DNA of 64,000 bases from Trissonchulus latispiculum (lineage: Eukaryota > Nematoda > Enoplea > Enoplida > Ironidae). Positions 11,476 through 22,321 of this stretch are shown one piece after another. The first letter of the stretch is position 1; each line of letters starts with the position of its first letter. The notes under the pieces were generated by a model. That model was not told the DNA's origin. It made no database searches and saw nothing but the letters and a program-made list of their open reading frames with translations. A program made the translations under genes and the position numbers. The stretch lies in NCBI GenBank assembly GCA_030248195.1, contig JASAND010030682.1, positions 62,001 through 126,000 of the forward strand, given 5' to 3'.

Positions 11476-12513
11476 ATGGCGTTTCGCGCTTTGCTCTCCG
11501 ATTGGGTGAAGCTTAAAATTATCAAGTACAGCCAAACATTAAAATTGGCAGCCATTAAGGCAAAACTAAAGTATGTTGACGGCATTTCTGTATCCATCAA
11601 TGGTATTTGGAGATTTCTGCAATACTACAAGGAAACGCGAAACATTTCTTATGATGTTACCAATAAAGGCCGACTGAGTTTGCTCAACCGAACACATCTT
11701 TCAGCTATTGACTGCTGGATGCACAGAAATCCGGAACTCAGCGCCAATCAGTTGGTATCATTGTTATGGTCAAAGTTCAGGATTAATGTATCTGCGACTA
11801 CTGCCAAAGCAGCCAGACGTTCTCTTGGCTGGCAGAAAAGCCGCACCCGCTACTGCCAACTCATTTCACTTCGTAACAAAAACTACCGTCTACGTTTTGC
11901 ATTGGATCACTTGTGCCGAGGAACTTCTTTTGAACAGTATATCTTTTCGGATGAATGCACGGTTGCCATGAATCCGTATGGCCAGCTCCACTTTTACAAG
12001 CCTGAAGCTGGTTCTTTGCCCAAACATAGGCGACCGAAGCCTAAGCACAGCTATAGCGTTAATATTTCTGGCGGTATTTCATGGAAAGGCAGAACACCTT
12101 TAGTAATTTTTAAAGGTATTTTGGACAGCCAAGGCTATAAAGAAATTTTGGGTAAAACTCTGTTGCCCCATGTGCGCGATCATTTCCCGACCAATGACTA
12201 TCTTTTTTATCAAGATAATGACAGAAAGCACACCAGTAAGGAAACGACAGCTTGGTTCCGTAGCAACAATATCAAGCTAGTGCCAGATGTTCCGGCATCT
12301 AGTCCTGACATTAACCCTATTGAACTGGTTTGGGCCGACCTTAAACGTGTACTTTCCACTGTGGATAAACCTAAAACTAAGGAGGACTTGGTTCGAGCAA
12401 TTGGCAAATATTGGAGATCTTTGACCCCGCACAAATGTCGCCGCCTCATTTCGCATATTCATAAAGTGTTACCCGCTGTAGTCATTAGAGATGGACAGGC
12501 CAGCGGATACTAG
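11476..12513 (+). CDS. Tc1/mariner-family transposase, DD35E
   Basis: An intact, intronless 345-residue protein, the usual length for this family. Residues about 10-120 look like paired helix-turn-helix DNA-binding regions. The RNase H-fold catalytic core follows: Asp159 in FSDECTV, Asp247 in FYQDNDRKHTS, and Glu283 in SPDINPIELVW. Thirty-five residues separate the last two acidic residues, one more than the DD34E of classical Tc1. The extra residue is in the LVPDVPASSPD stretch. It would bind the element's inverted repeats and catalyse cut-and-paste transposition into TA. Start chosen at the ATG at 11476; upstream codons add nothing conserved. All catalytic residues are present and no frame is broken, so the gene could be active. 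Confidence 0.9.
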   Translation: MAFRALLSDWVKLKIIKYSQTLKLAAIKAKLKYVDGISVSINGIWRFLQYYKETRNISYDVTNKGRLSLLNRTHLSAIDCWMHRNPELSANQLVSLLWSKFRINVSATTAKAARRSLGWQKSRTRYCQLISLRNKNYRLRFALDHLCRGTSFEQYIFSDECTVAMNPYGQLHFYKPEAGSLPKHRRPKPKHSYSVNISGGISWKGRTPLVIFKGILDSQGYKEILGKTLLPHVRDHFPTNDYLFYQDNDRKHTSKETTAWFRSNNIKLVPDVPASSPDINPIELVWADLKRVLSTVDKPKTKEDLVRAIGKYWRSLTPHKCRRLISHIHKVLPAVVIRDGQASGY

Positions 12514-13040
12514 AGACGACATTTGGCCAGAGCAGTGACCTGTTCTCTGCAGTCATAAATTATGAATTTTTGACCAATAACTGTGAAATTTTGTATTAAA
12601 ATAGTCTGTATCCCGATGAATTAAAAACTTTCAAACTTACAAATTTAAAAATATTAAAATTTTAGGCTTGCCAAGAGGGAAAAGCGGAATCAACAATTTT
12701 TTAAATTTTCTCTAAAATGCTACATGATTTTTCATAGAAGTGTCTTGGTCTAGCTTTACAGAAATCAAAAATAATTTTTAAGGTTAAGCATTTTCAATTT
12801 TTTGAATTCATTGTCTTCCTGAGCAGAATGTTTCGAAATGAGAATGCCAAGACGATTGGTCAAAATATCAAATATTTATGGCTGTAATGACTGAATTGAC
12901 AGGATAAAGTTCATGAGACTCTTTGTATTTTGCTGGCTAGATTTAACTTTGGTTGAATTTAACTGTAAGCAGGTTGTATCGTCCAGTGTTGTTCTTGTGT
13001 ACACTCAGTAAATCTGCAAGTTTCCAACAACAGCATTCAG

Positions 13041-13046
13041 TTTATT
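13041..13046 (-). terminator. Candidate polyadenylation signal of the BEN gene
   Basis: AATAAA on the - strand, about 210 bp past the BEN stop codon. Confidence 0.4.
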
Positions 13047-13255
13047 TAGAATCTACTGTTACGTAACATCATGTAAGGCCAAGGTAAGGGTACATAATAA
13101 ATATGAGTGTGCCAAGCGTCACTCTCTAGTGTCTTAGTCTTCCTATTATAAACTTTTTGTTCCAGTAAAAATAGAACGTAGCGCTTGTCAGACTCTAATA
13201 TTTTATGTACCCTGGTAAAATACATCATGCAAAAACTATGATTTTTAGATCCAGT

Positions 13256-16200
13256 TTAGAAAAAATGCAGGTTGCGATCAGTAGAATTGAGCGACTGTCT
13301 GTTATTGATGATTCCTTGGTTGATTCCAGTTCTGGCTGCAGCAAAGTTTTCGGCAGCGCGCGTTCTTTCAAAATTGTCAAATACGGCATGCTCAATAGCA
13401 TGTCGTCTGCGAGGGCTGATCGCAAACTTCTGCTTTCTGGGACCCGCTTTGAAGCAGCGCCCAGTTAACTCATTAGCAGAATAGACTGTTCGGGCCAGGT
13501 TCCAGGCAAAATCACGCGGCCCCTTACAACGTTGTCGCAGCATTAAACAAATTCTTTGATCAATTCGGATTTCGGCGCTAGCAGGAAGCTGATTCATATC
13601 AATGCTGGTCTGGATTGGAATCTGCTGATTTGGGTGAAAACAAGGATCTGTGAAAAGCTGACAGCCATTTTGTTGATTGATGGCGCCTTCAGAGCACAGT
13701 GCAGTTGCACTATTTGGAGTAGCTAGGGCTTCGAATCTCGTTGGAGGTCTCGCTGGCTGATCAAAAGGACCAAATGATTGTGGAGGAGCAACGGCAGTAG
13801 CAGCAGCAGCCGCAGCAGTCGTGGTGGTGGTAGTAGTGGCAGGGGTGATAGGAGGAGGAGGAGGAGGAGGAAGAAGAGGAGGGGGGTCTGGTTGAGGAGG
13901 TAAAGCTGGAATGGGAAACTCTTCGCATTCGCGGCTTCGAACGAGTAAAAGATCAGGTTCGTCGTGTACCGAAAAGTCAGTTTCATTGTTGCAGTCATTG
14001 TGCAGAACATCTGTGCTCAGTCTAATTGCTGAAGACAGCATCTGAGCAGGGGTGGATAAATCCCCACCAGGAAGTTGAGAGCCGTTGGTGGATCTAGTTA
14101 GGATTGAAGTTAGCTTTTGCAGAACTTCTCTCTGAAATTCCGCGTTATCTTTCATGATTTGATCACACGTGGCTTGAAGCATCGCAATTGAATCAGAATT
14201 TGTCTGGCAATTGCAGGTGTTTACATTCACTGATTGGTCAACTTTGTCAGGAATTTCATCAATGATGTGCACGGGATCAGTTTGGCAAATTCCAAGAATC
14301 CGGCCAGTCTAAAAAACAAAAATTACTTCTATACAAGATGAATAAGGAAATGTTGTCAAATCATTAAAATTAGCATTACATTTACTCATTCAGGTTAATT
14401 TAATGCAAAACTTAGCATTTCGTAGCATAATTTAGCGTTTGCACCAATCACTGAAGCCTTTGAAATAATATTGTTAGTTAAATTTTCGATTTTTTTGGCG
14501 GGCCGGGCCGACAAATGTTAACAGTGGCCGGGCCGGGCCGGGTCGAGTGAGATTTTGGAGCTGGCCGGGTCGAGCAACATTATGGAGCGAGCCGGGCCGG
14601 GCCGGGCCGAAAATAATCCGGTCCGTGCTCATCTCTACTATCTGCAAGCCAGCTTCACATGCCAACCATCCCCATAAAATCCGGCTAATCACAACATTAT
14701 ATCGCATCCGATTGTGAAATAAAGAATGTAAAGGACTACCTGGTACAATCTCATTTGCTCGCTGACGTATGCTCTTTCGTCTTCAGTTAGGTGTTCCAGA
14801 TGCACTGGTGTACGATATGATGCACCGTCGTCATTGGATCCGTCACTGATAGGTGCACCGTCGTCATTGGATCCGTCACTGATAGGTGCACCGTCCACAA
14901 CATCCAAAATCTTTAGTTGCTTTGAACTTGGTTTGGACTGTGGTATCAATCTCTAAAATAACCAAAGCATTAAATGGTGGAGTGGAGACTAGATCGGCAG
15001 CGTGATCCACACATTTCTTAAGGTGGTGATTCCCTTTGGTCACATAAAGTTTGCACCATTATTACTCATTCATTACTTGGAGTTATAAAGCCATTTTTAT
15101 ATCAAAATGCAGCTTGACATTTTCTCTTTTTAATGCATACCATAAAGTGATATCATGATAGCAGTCTACAGGATAACTATAAGAATTATTCGCCCCTATG
15201 AGACCTTCAGACCGACGTCCTTAGTTTGATTTTACGGCTTGCATAGTTCAAGATAATGAATTATTTGATTCTAAAAAATGACAAGTTTTCGACGCCAAAA
15301 CAAGAAACTCGGCTATATCTCACGGTAGAGAAAAGCTAGAACGTTGCTCTAAAAAGCAAAATTATGAAGCTCAACGAGAGCTTTCGAATGAATATAGTCA
15401 TAACTGTATAGCGGCTGCCAAACTTTCAGAAATTGGCAAAAACTGCCCTGTCCGGAAATCTCGAATTTTTGAATCGGGATTGCTCGGAGGGTGTTAAAAC
15501 GATAAAAGAATGTATTTTGGAAGGTTTCGTCAAATTTCATCTTGATTTCCGCCGCCAACCAACAATATGTGCCCAAAAGGAATGACCACCTTGAGAGGGT
15601 CTCCGTTGGGATGGGACCTGAAAAAGGCCGGGCTTAGGTAGATTCGACAAAAGAGACGGATTACTGGTTAAACCTGGGTGATAACCTCGAAGCCTCTAAA
15701 TGGGGATAGCTTTTGACGACCCCTCCACAAAACAGGGTGTACTTGGCCACTTTCTCCAAGCGGAAAGTCCCTTCGAAGCTGAATTGTTCAAGTTTCTGTT
15801 TTTTAAAAAGTTTTTAAAATTAAGATAACAAATCTAGTAATTTCACCTCAAAGCTGAGGTTTCATGCGTTAAAAATTGCCGCTGAAAAATTGTTCTTTTT
15901 TCGCGAGCGCCAAAAAATCTCCCGAGAAACATTTCTGAATCTGGACAATTTTTACATTAAATTAGAGCTAAAATGTTAAAACTGCGGAGCCTTGGAACAA
16001 AAATTTAAATTTAGACCATCCAAGTTTTTTAATTAATTGTTGAACATTCAAAACTTATCATACTGTTAGCATTTAGCCCAATTTTTAACTTAATGCAAAA
16101 ATTGTCCAGATTCATAACTGGTTGTCGGAAGAATACTTTGACACGCACGAAAACAATAACCTATTTTTTCACTGGCAATGTTTCACATGAGGCACATGAG

Positions 16201-17060
16201 ACCTCAACTTTGAGGTGAAATTACTCGACTGCCGTAAAGATTTGTTACCTTAATTTAGAAAAACTGGTTAAAATAAACATACCACTTGGATAATAAATTA
16301 TGTAAAAATCAGAAGCATCAGAGAAAGTGACTCAAAATGATTGCCCCTTACTTACTCTTTGTGTTAATTAGCATAAATAGCATAATATATTCTTGTTTTC
16401 TCTTATTACTACACATAAAAAGAAATTTAATTCTAGTAGTAGCTGTCCAAATTTAAAAGAAAGTCTACTCGCAAAAACACTCCACAGTCTACAAAACTAT
16501 CTCATTTTTGCGCCAACTGTCAATGAATGACTACTTGAAACGGGCGTTAGCTTTTTAAAATTTGTCGAAACTTCATTTTGAGTTTGCTCTAAAAGGGAAT
16601 ATAGTATATTGCAAAAGCACTGAGATCTAAGCTTTTTCACATCTCGCCACATTTCACACAAATCCAAACATGCTGCACAAGTGTTTTGAATCATTTTTAT
16701 CCGAAGTCAGGTAATGCCCTCAATTTGCGTTTTCTGCTGTGAATAATTATTATGATAGCTTTAGAGGAATTGAAATCTTACCTTTCTCTTTTGGGCGACG
16801 ACGGAATCCCTGTTTACAAGTACGGTAGAGTCAACAACGTCTGCTTCATCTTCTGACGATTCAAGCTCATCAGGAGTGGCAACCAGTTTAACATATAATC
16901 CACGATAACGTTTTTTAGTGTTTCCGTCTTCATATAAGACATGACACTTCGGCTTCAACTGAGTCAAATCAGAGGGCTCAATAAGCCATGATTCTGGAAT
17001 TTTATATAATTGACCTTCATACGGAGGATCCAAATGATAAACACCAATTTCAACAGCCAT
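13256..17060 (-). CDS. BEN-domain protein, three exons, about 514 residues
   Basis: Exons (5' to 3'): 17060-16782, 14952-14740 and 14308-13256, all joined in phase 0 with donors GTAAGA and GTAGTC and acceptors TTTTAG. Exon 1 is an acidic N-terminal module (PPYEGQLYKIPESWLIEP) ending in a Glu/Asp-rich stretch and a KRK cluster. Exon 2 has a tandem 12-residue repeat (GAPISDGSNDD). Exon 3 starts with a possible coiled-coil segment, then a long Pro- and Thr/Ala-rich linker. A BEN domain follows at residues about 416-486 (CKGPRDFAWNLARTVYS, then ISPRRRHAIEHAVFDNF). BEN domains bind DNA or chromatin proteins and usually act in transcriptional repression. The gene lies inside the Tc1-like element, convergent with the transposase. 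Start taken at ATG 17060. The BEN assignment rests on pattern recognition. A role in the element's own regulation is inference only. Confidence 0.75.
14497..14637. mobile_element. GC-rich hAT-like foldback fragment
   Basis: GGGCCGGGCC-type repeats end at GTGCTCATCTCTA, the inverse of the TAGAGATG terminus seen at 23966 and 62349. The left terminus is missing. It sits in the second intron of the BEN gene. Confidence 0.5.
15019..15594. mobile_element. MITE with AAGGTGGTSATTCC termini
   Basis: The terminal inverted repeats are TAAGGTGGTGATTCCCTTTGG (21 bp with TA) and, reversed, AAGGTGGTCATTCCTTTTGG. It shares its internal sequence with 3723-4705 (opposite orientation). It lies in the first BEN intron, within the larger Tc1-like element. 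There is no coding capacity. Confidence 0.7.
15800..16270. mobile_element. Foldback element (AATTTCACCTCAAAG arms)
   Basis: Inverted arms: TAACAAATCT...AATTTCACCTCAAAGCTGAGG on the left (to about 15865) and the reverse complement at about 16200-16270. The left arm has lost about 13 bp next to TAACAAATCT. A related short piece (ACTTTGAGGTGAATTTT) occurs near 48150. It is in the first BEN intron. Confidence 0.6.
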
Positions 17061-17440
17061 TTTCACAACACATAAATAAAACTTAGGTTTTAGACTTAGA
17101 CCTATAAACTTGACCTCAGACCTCTGTCTATACGTCTAGCAGAATGAGGCTAGTACCCGGTATTTGTCTTCATATGAGAATGTAACAACTGGCACTAAAC
17201 TTTAAACAGGGCGCCAAAACTTAGCTTTAACCTAGCAAGAGGTCACAAAGTTGGCGGGCTGCTTATGCAACATTGATTGATAGCTAAATACCAGAGACAG
17301 CCCAATCACATTTTCTTCTTTAAATAAAGAAAAAGAAAAAGAAAATTGACTTCTAGTTTCTTCTTTTTCAAGAAAAAGAAAAAGAAAAAGAAAAGAAAAT
17401 TTAAAGAAAATTTTTCCCCTAAAATAACGGCGTGGCTGTA

Positions 17441-18084
17441 CAAAAATCCTGCTGGCCGATTGGACAGTAGCTTTGTTGATTAATATCGGAAATGTGGCAG
17501 TTTTCTGTGCTGCTTTTGGTACTGTGAAAAGTCAAGTGGATACGAAACTGTTCTACAGTTTCGAGGAAGCGCGAAATATCATTGATGATTCTCCGAAGTA
17601 CTGTCCTTATCAACTGAGTCTGCACTGCACCTGTGCGCTAATTTGCCTAATTTCATACAGCTTTGTGCAAACTGCGATAAATCGAAAAGCTTCGCAAAAA
17701 TTGTTGGTGGATGACAGCAAGCGAATTCAGACCTGTCTAAATTGTCATGGTAGTTTTCGGCAGATCAAGAAGTATCTTAGATCTCTGATTGCAGGAATGG
17801 GAGTTTATGGAATCTGTACTGTAGTGTACTTAATTACTTTTGCCTGTGGTGTTCATTTTCATGAAATGATGCTGCATAAATTAAGCGACACGAAAAATAT
17901 CACTGCAATCAAAGCTGTACTTGTAGATAATCAACGAAAAGTTAAATGTTTACTGATGATAGAAGTTGTTGTTATGTCAAAAATGTGGATTGAGCCGCTA
18001 GTTCATCTGCTGACGATTCGAAAAATCAGGAAATTTCTGGTAAACATGGTAACTCACAGCAAAACGGTGTCGATGAAACTTTAA
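17441..18084 (+). CDS. Seven-transmembrane receptor, 3' half of the split exon (TM4-TM7)
   Basis: The frame resumes after the transposon with TM4, including its Trp (KILLADWTVALLINIG). It continues through an extracellular loop with a Cys (DDSPKYCPYQLS), TM5 (CALICLISYSFVQTAI), a long basic intracellular loop, TM6 (GMGVYGICTVVYLITFACG), TM7 (LLMIEVVVMSKMWIEPLV) and a short basic tail (TIRKIRKF), stopping at TAA. The NPxxY of TM7 is replaced by EPLVHLL, so this is a divergent member. The codon joining the two halves is ACA, made of A at 10735 and CA at 17441-17442. The frame is open right up to the element's terminus, which suggests a young insertion. Confidence 0.65.
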
Positions 18085-18711
18085 TATTGCTGTTACTATA
18101 CTATGTTATGTAGCATCTGACGAAAAATTTATGGAACCGAGCTTTGAGCAACTGCTCTGGATTCTGCGCTTCCTGAGGGATTCAAAACCATATATACTCT
18201 TTGTTTCAAATCTCAAATGCGCATGCAAGACGGACAGCCTCATGTTCGATTTCAACATTTTTTGGTGAACTATGATGTCTTGTCTTACATCTTTGTGATA
18301 TTAAAGAGATTTCTTTAAAATTCCGCAGAATTCGTTACTCCGGAAGTTAGCCAAGAAAGTTAAAATCAACTTACATAAGTAAAAATTCCCTAGAACAGCG
18401 AGCCCGGCAAACAAGCAATTATTAAGTGTCAATTATCGGAAATGTCCTTTTCAATTTCTTGTTTCATTGCAATCAATTCGTGAGCAAAAATCAAGAAGCC
18501 GGAAATATAAAGCTTTGACTAATAATTATTTGGGACTTGATCGTTAATTATTAACCTCCTGTTGTATGAAGCTGAACATCATGCTTGAAAGCTTTGCTCA
18601 AAATATCGTGCTACTTCCAATCCCTTCCAAGATAATCATATCCGCGTCCTAAGCAATATTCTCTGAAAAGAAGGAAGATAACAGTTGCTAACGGCAAAAC
18701 ACCACCTAAAA

Positions 18712-18790
18712 CTCAGTCATTCAGAGAATCGAACCACGGACCACCCAGCACCCAGTACTCCAGCTTTGCAGTACTTCACCCCAAACTCTG
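18712..18790 (-). repeat. tRNA-like / SINE-like element
   Basis: Read on the - strand, the sequence has a B-box-like GTGGTTCGATTCTC next to a hairpin (AGTACT...AGTACT). The expected A-box and a full cloverleaf are not convincing, so it is a decayed tRNA-derived repeat at best. Confidence 0.3.
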
Positions 18791-20535
18791 ACTTAAACTG
18801 CAATCTGATAGTCTGTTGTGTATCTCATTTCCTTTCGCTTTAGCTTTAATGTTTTACTCTTTAATCAACAACAGTGACCCTCATAGAGCTATCAATCACT
18901 GCTGTGATCTGAAACGCAAACCGCTGATAAGCGTTGATGAGGTTAAGTTACATGGCAGCTGCTCACGCTAACTGGGCACGTGTTGCTCAACTGTGTCGAT
19001 GCTGACACTTAGACAGAAAGTCCAGTAAAACAGATTGTGTCTCAAACAAGACAATTGAAGCATGATCCCATAATTCATCTTCAAAATGTCAGAATGTCCG
19101 TTTTGCACTTGCAAAAATCGCATATTGCTTTGCTTCAGTTTTCAATTTCAACTTACATTATGTCGCTAGAAAGTGAGCGTTTCCTATGTTTAACAGGCTT
19201 GTAAATTTTAAACAGTTTTAACAACCATTTGTCACCCCTTGTGAAAAGGGCAAAAAAGTTATCCCAGTTTTCAAAACGGCTGACTAACAGTTAGACAAGT
19301 GCCGCCGCAAAGATTGTTGTGTAACTATGCTTTCTTTATTACAAATTTTCATTTGCCAAGCAAACGTTTCAACGTTCAGGGCACTTTGTAAGCCGTGAAG
19401 GAATTTTCAGAGCTTCTTTGTATTTAGTTTTCAAGGCCGTCTAGAAACTATTTCTTTTCTGAAAAGCTGCATCGGTTCGTTGCCTCCCACATATTTAGGT
19501 TTGACCCAAATTTTGTGTATTAAGAAGCAAAAGCTTAATAGCTTTTTGTCATTTTTACAGAGTTTAAATTTATTTTTCCACGCTTCAGTTTGGCTTTTTG
19601 AGCAATCTGACTGACAATCCTTAAATTTTTCTTACAAGTTTTAAAAGTTTATCTTTATGTTTCTCTATTTACAATTTTATAGGATATGTAGTTTATAGTT
19701 CAGTTACATAGTTTAATGTTCGTGTATGAAAGAATATTGCTCCCACAAAATTTTCGGTCAATATTAGTGAACTTTTTTTAATGGCAGTCGACCCCGCTTG
19801 CATCTTTAATATTACTTTATGCGAAGCAAATCCTTATTTCAGGAAAAATGTTCTAGAAAGCATTGTCTGAAAGATCAGGCACCCTTTTGAATTTTTTAAT
19901 TTTAAACATTTAGTTCATGTACCATTCATTAAGCTTCATGTTCATTCATGCAATAAATGAAGAATAAAGCAGTAACCTGATATTCCAGCTGATGTAAAAA
20001 GTTATAACTTAAGTAGGAACTTCTGATGGTTATGAAAATTAACAAGTATATGTTTATTTTTTGTAATTTTTTGGCAACGGCAACACCAACATCATCCTAA
20101 ACGCTGTCTCGTAAATACTTCAACTGAACTAGATTTTCTGCCCATTAAGGCAAATAATTGACAACAGGACTTTAAAGTGCCAATGAAAATTTGAGTTTGT
20201 CAGCGAAAGGTATGCCTAAAATTTATGCTAAAGAGGTAGTTTTAACATGTTTTCAAAAATCACCTATTTGTCCAAAATTCATCTATTTATTTACGTATGA
20301 ATCAGCTGGGGAATTATGTCTATTCAAGTAGCAAGACTGACTGGCTTACTAACTCAAACTGAAGCTAATTTTAGTCTTACTCATATAATCTAGGTCACGT
20401 GTAAAGCTGGCGCCTACTCGTCTCACTGAGTCAGGTTGTTTTGTTCACAAGCTTTCCTTTTTCCTGCACAGAAAATCCCCCTCTATAGCCATCGTATGTG
20501 TTGAATTTTTTGACCTAATTCAGTTTTCAGCTAGC

Positions 20536-20751
20536 TCAGCTTCTCAGCTTCAGCTTTAGATTAGCGGGAAAAACAGGGGAAAAGGGAAAACCGGCTCTGG
20601 AATGTGCTTTTGGCGCTCTGGTCTTGCGTGACGTCGACATTCTTTGAATTTTATTTCCAGCATACATGGATGGCTTTCTTTCAATGGGGGTTCTGGGGAA
20701 CCAGTAATCATTTTCTAACTTGACAGCTTCTTTCAGGCTTATCATTTCCAC
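20536..20751 (-). CDS. Hypothetical small protein or exon (doubtful)
   Basis: An ATG-initiated frame of 71 codons, lysine- and arginine-rich, with coding-like composition (ENDYWFPRTPIERKP, then RKTRAPKAHSRAG). The frame stays open for about nine codons before the Met (SSKVDDNVE). No domain is recognised and no convincing partner exon was found. It could be a terminal exon of an unknown gene or a chance frame. Confidence 0.25.
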   Translation of the reverse strand: MEMISLKEAVKLENDYWFPRTPIERKPSMYAGNKIQRMSTSRKTRAPKAHSRAGFPFSPVFPANLKLKLRS

Positions 20752-22321
20752 GTTATCGTCAACTTTAGAAGAGTTTTAAGGGGGCAATCCTTAATGGAGT
20801 GGTCATTTAGTCTTGGTTTTAAAATTCTTTCTCCCTTCTGCAGTCAGGAAAATGATTAACTGGCCACTTTGCCGACAATTGCTAAAAATCTCAGAGACTT
20901 ACAGCTAACTGGTAGTTTTAAAATAGCCATTTATCTTGACAATTTTTAATTAAGCAATTCAATGTAAATCACCTTCTTAGGACTCTGATAACTGTCATTC
21001 TGTTTGAATTAATTCAGATTTATTTCATTTTTTCAGACAAATTATGAAACATGTCCCAACTCCCAAATGAAAATACACAATTTATTTCTTTTCAAGATTT
21101 GTTTTCTGTAGAAAAATGTGCCACTAGGGCAGTTATTTACCAACCGAAGCTATAGGATTGCCTTCCTAGCCGCTTTTTCTCTAGTATAGGTGTTACCTTA
21201 CGTGGTTTCCGTAGAGTCAGGCTGGCACGGAACCCCTTAATCATCACTAAATAACACAATTGCGTTAAACCAAAGCATTTCTACCTTGGGTTTTGTAAAA
21301 ACTACTAAAAATGCGTTTTCCACTTTTTTGTTTGAAACCTGCTGTAACCTTTCAAAGAATATGACAGCTTTCATTCCATAGTGCTTTTCAGCATAACCTC
21401 CTTAAACTGCTCTCACTTGATTTGTGCTGAATTGTTTAGTAGGTTTGATGTTTATTATGATTGATGCTTGTCAACGTTTGTTGGTAGTAAGCAACAATCT
21501 TCGAAACATTGCGTCATCAAAGGACGTTTAAACGACTAAACTATACGTTTTAGTTTGGTAAAAAATAATTAAGATTAGCTAAGTACAGAAAACATTTGTA
21601 AGATAAACTCTACTTGACCTTTGCTTATGGTTTACTTATTTATTCAATATTGCAAGTCGCTTGCAAGGTCACTTAAAATTTGCTCTGGTATCAGTTGCAA
21701 CAAGCATTTGAGATAATCAGGATAATTAAGATAATCACCAGTTCCAAACGGAATCCCTACCCGGGTTCCAATCCGTTTTCGTATAAATCAATGAAGAACG
21801 CCAGTATATATTAACAAAACAGACAAGTGTCCAATTTAACTCTCAGATAATTGTTTAAAATTACTATCACAATTTAAACAAAAACAATTCCCGCTGTTTT
21901 GGTCGTGGTTTGTTCAGGTTATCTTATTTCATAGACAGGCAAACGCCTTCTCATAAAAGGCAGAAATAGCCCGCCTTTTGTCAAAAAAGGCCAAACCTTG
22001 CCAAAAGTTCAAATTTATACCGGCAGATGGCAACTAAAGGTGTCAGCATAATTTACAGCACCTCCCACCCAAGCGTTACCTACCTTGATAAGGTTATACG
22101 TAACTGATTGTTTGCTACATTTGGGGCACTTTTGTGGCTACATACATCGGTACACATCAACAAAGTTATGCGTTAAAGATACTTATCAGGTAGCTGCACT
22201 TGTAACAAAAAACTAACTGGTTAAAGTTGGTTACTTTTGCAGGAATTTCGGACTATGTTAGATTATTTTAATAGATTTTGTATATAACCTACTTGTACAT
22301 TAATGGAAATGTAGTTGTATA

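Larger units (their letters stand above)
10736..17438. mobile_element. 6.7-kb Tc1/mariner-type element carrying transposase and a BEN-domain gene
   Basis: The termini are imperfect inverted repeats of about 27 bp. The left end is CAGCCACGTCGGAATTTTAG at 10736. The reverse complement of the right end is CAGCCACGCCGTTATTTTAG at 17438. Both are followed by a G-rich triplet and A-runs, then purine-rich (AAAGAA)n DNA at each inner end (about 10761-10860 and 17315-17405). A TA dinucleotide flanks each side (10734-10735, 17439-17440). Inside are an intact DD35E transposase (+) and a three-exon BEN gene (-), arranged tail to tail, with younger MITEs in the BEN introns. The insertion splits the receptor exon in frame. 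That the two genes move as one unit is inferred from the termini. No second copy is in view to confirm it. Confidence 0.7.
18085..22321. other. Intergenic, mostly featureless
   Basis: Between the receptor stop and the probable PPP4R4 start. Apart from a tRNA-like repeat at 18712 and a doubtful open frame at 20536, I see no exon, RNA gene or strong repeat. A promoter for PPP4R4 is presumably near the right end but cannot be read. Confidence 0.45.

Noticed and set aside
11435..13010. A small standalone Tc1 element bounded by ACTAAGTGTACA and its near inverse around the transposase
   Set aside because: The match is only about 12 bp with mismatches and lacks a clean TA pair. The termini at 10736/17438 are better and restore a reading frame.
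13723..14010. Leu-rich open frame on the - strand overlapping the BEN gene
   Set aside because: Shadow of the Pro/Thr/Ala-rich linker of the BEN protein in another frame.
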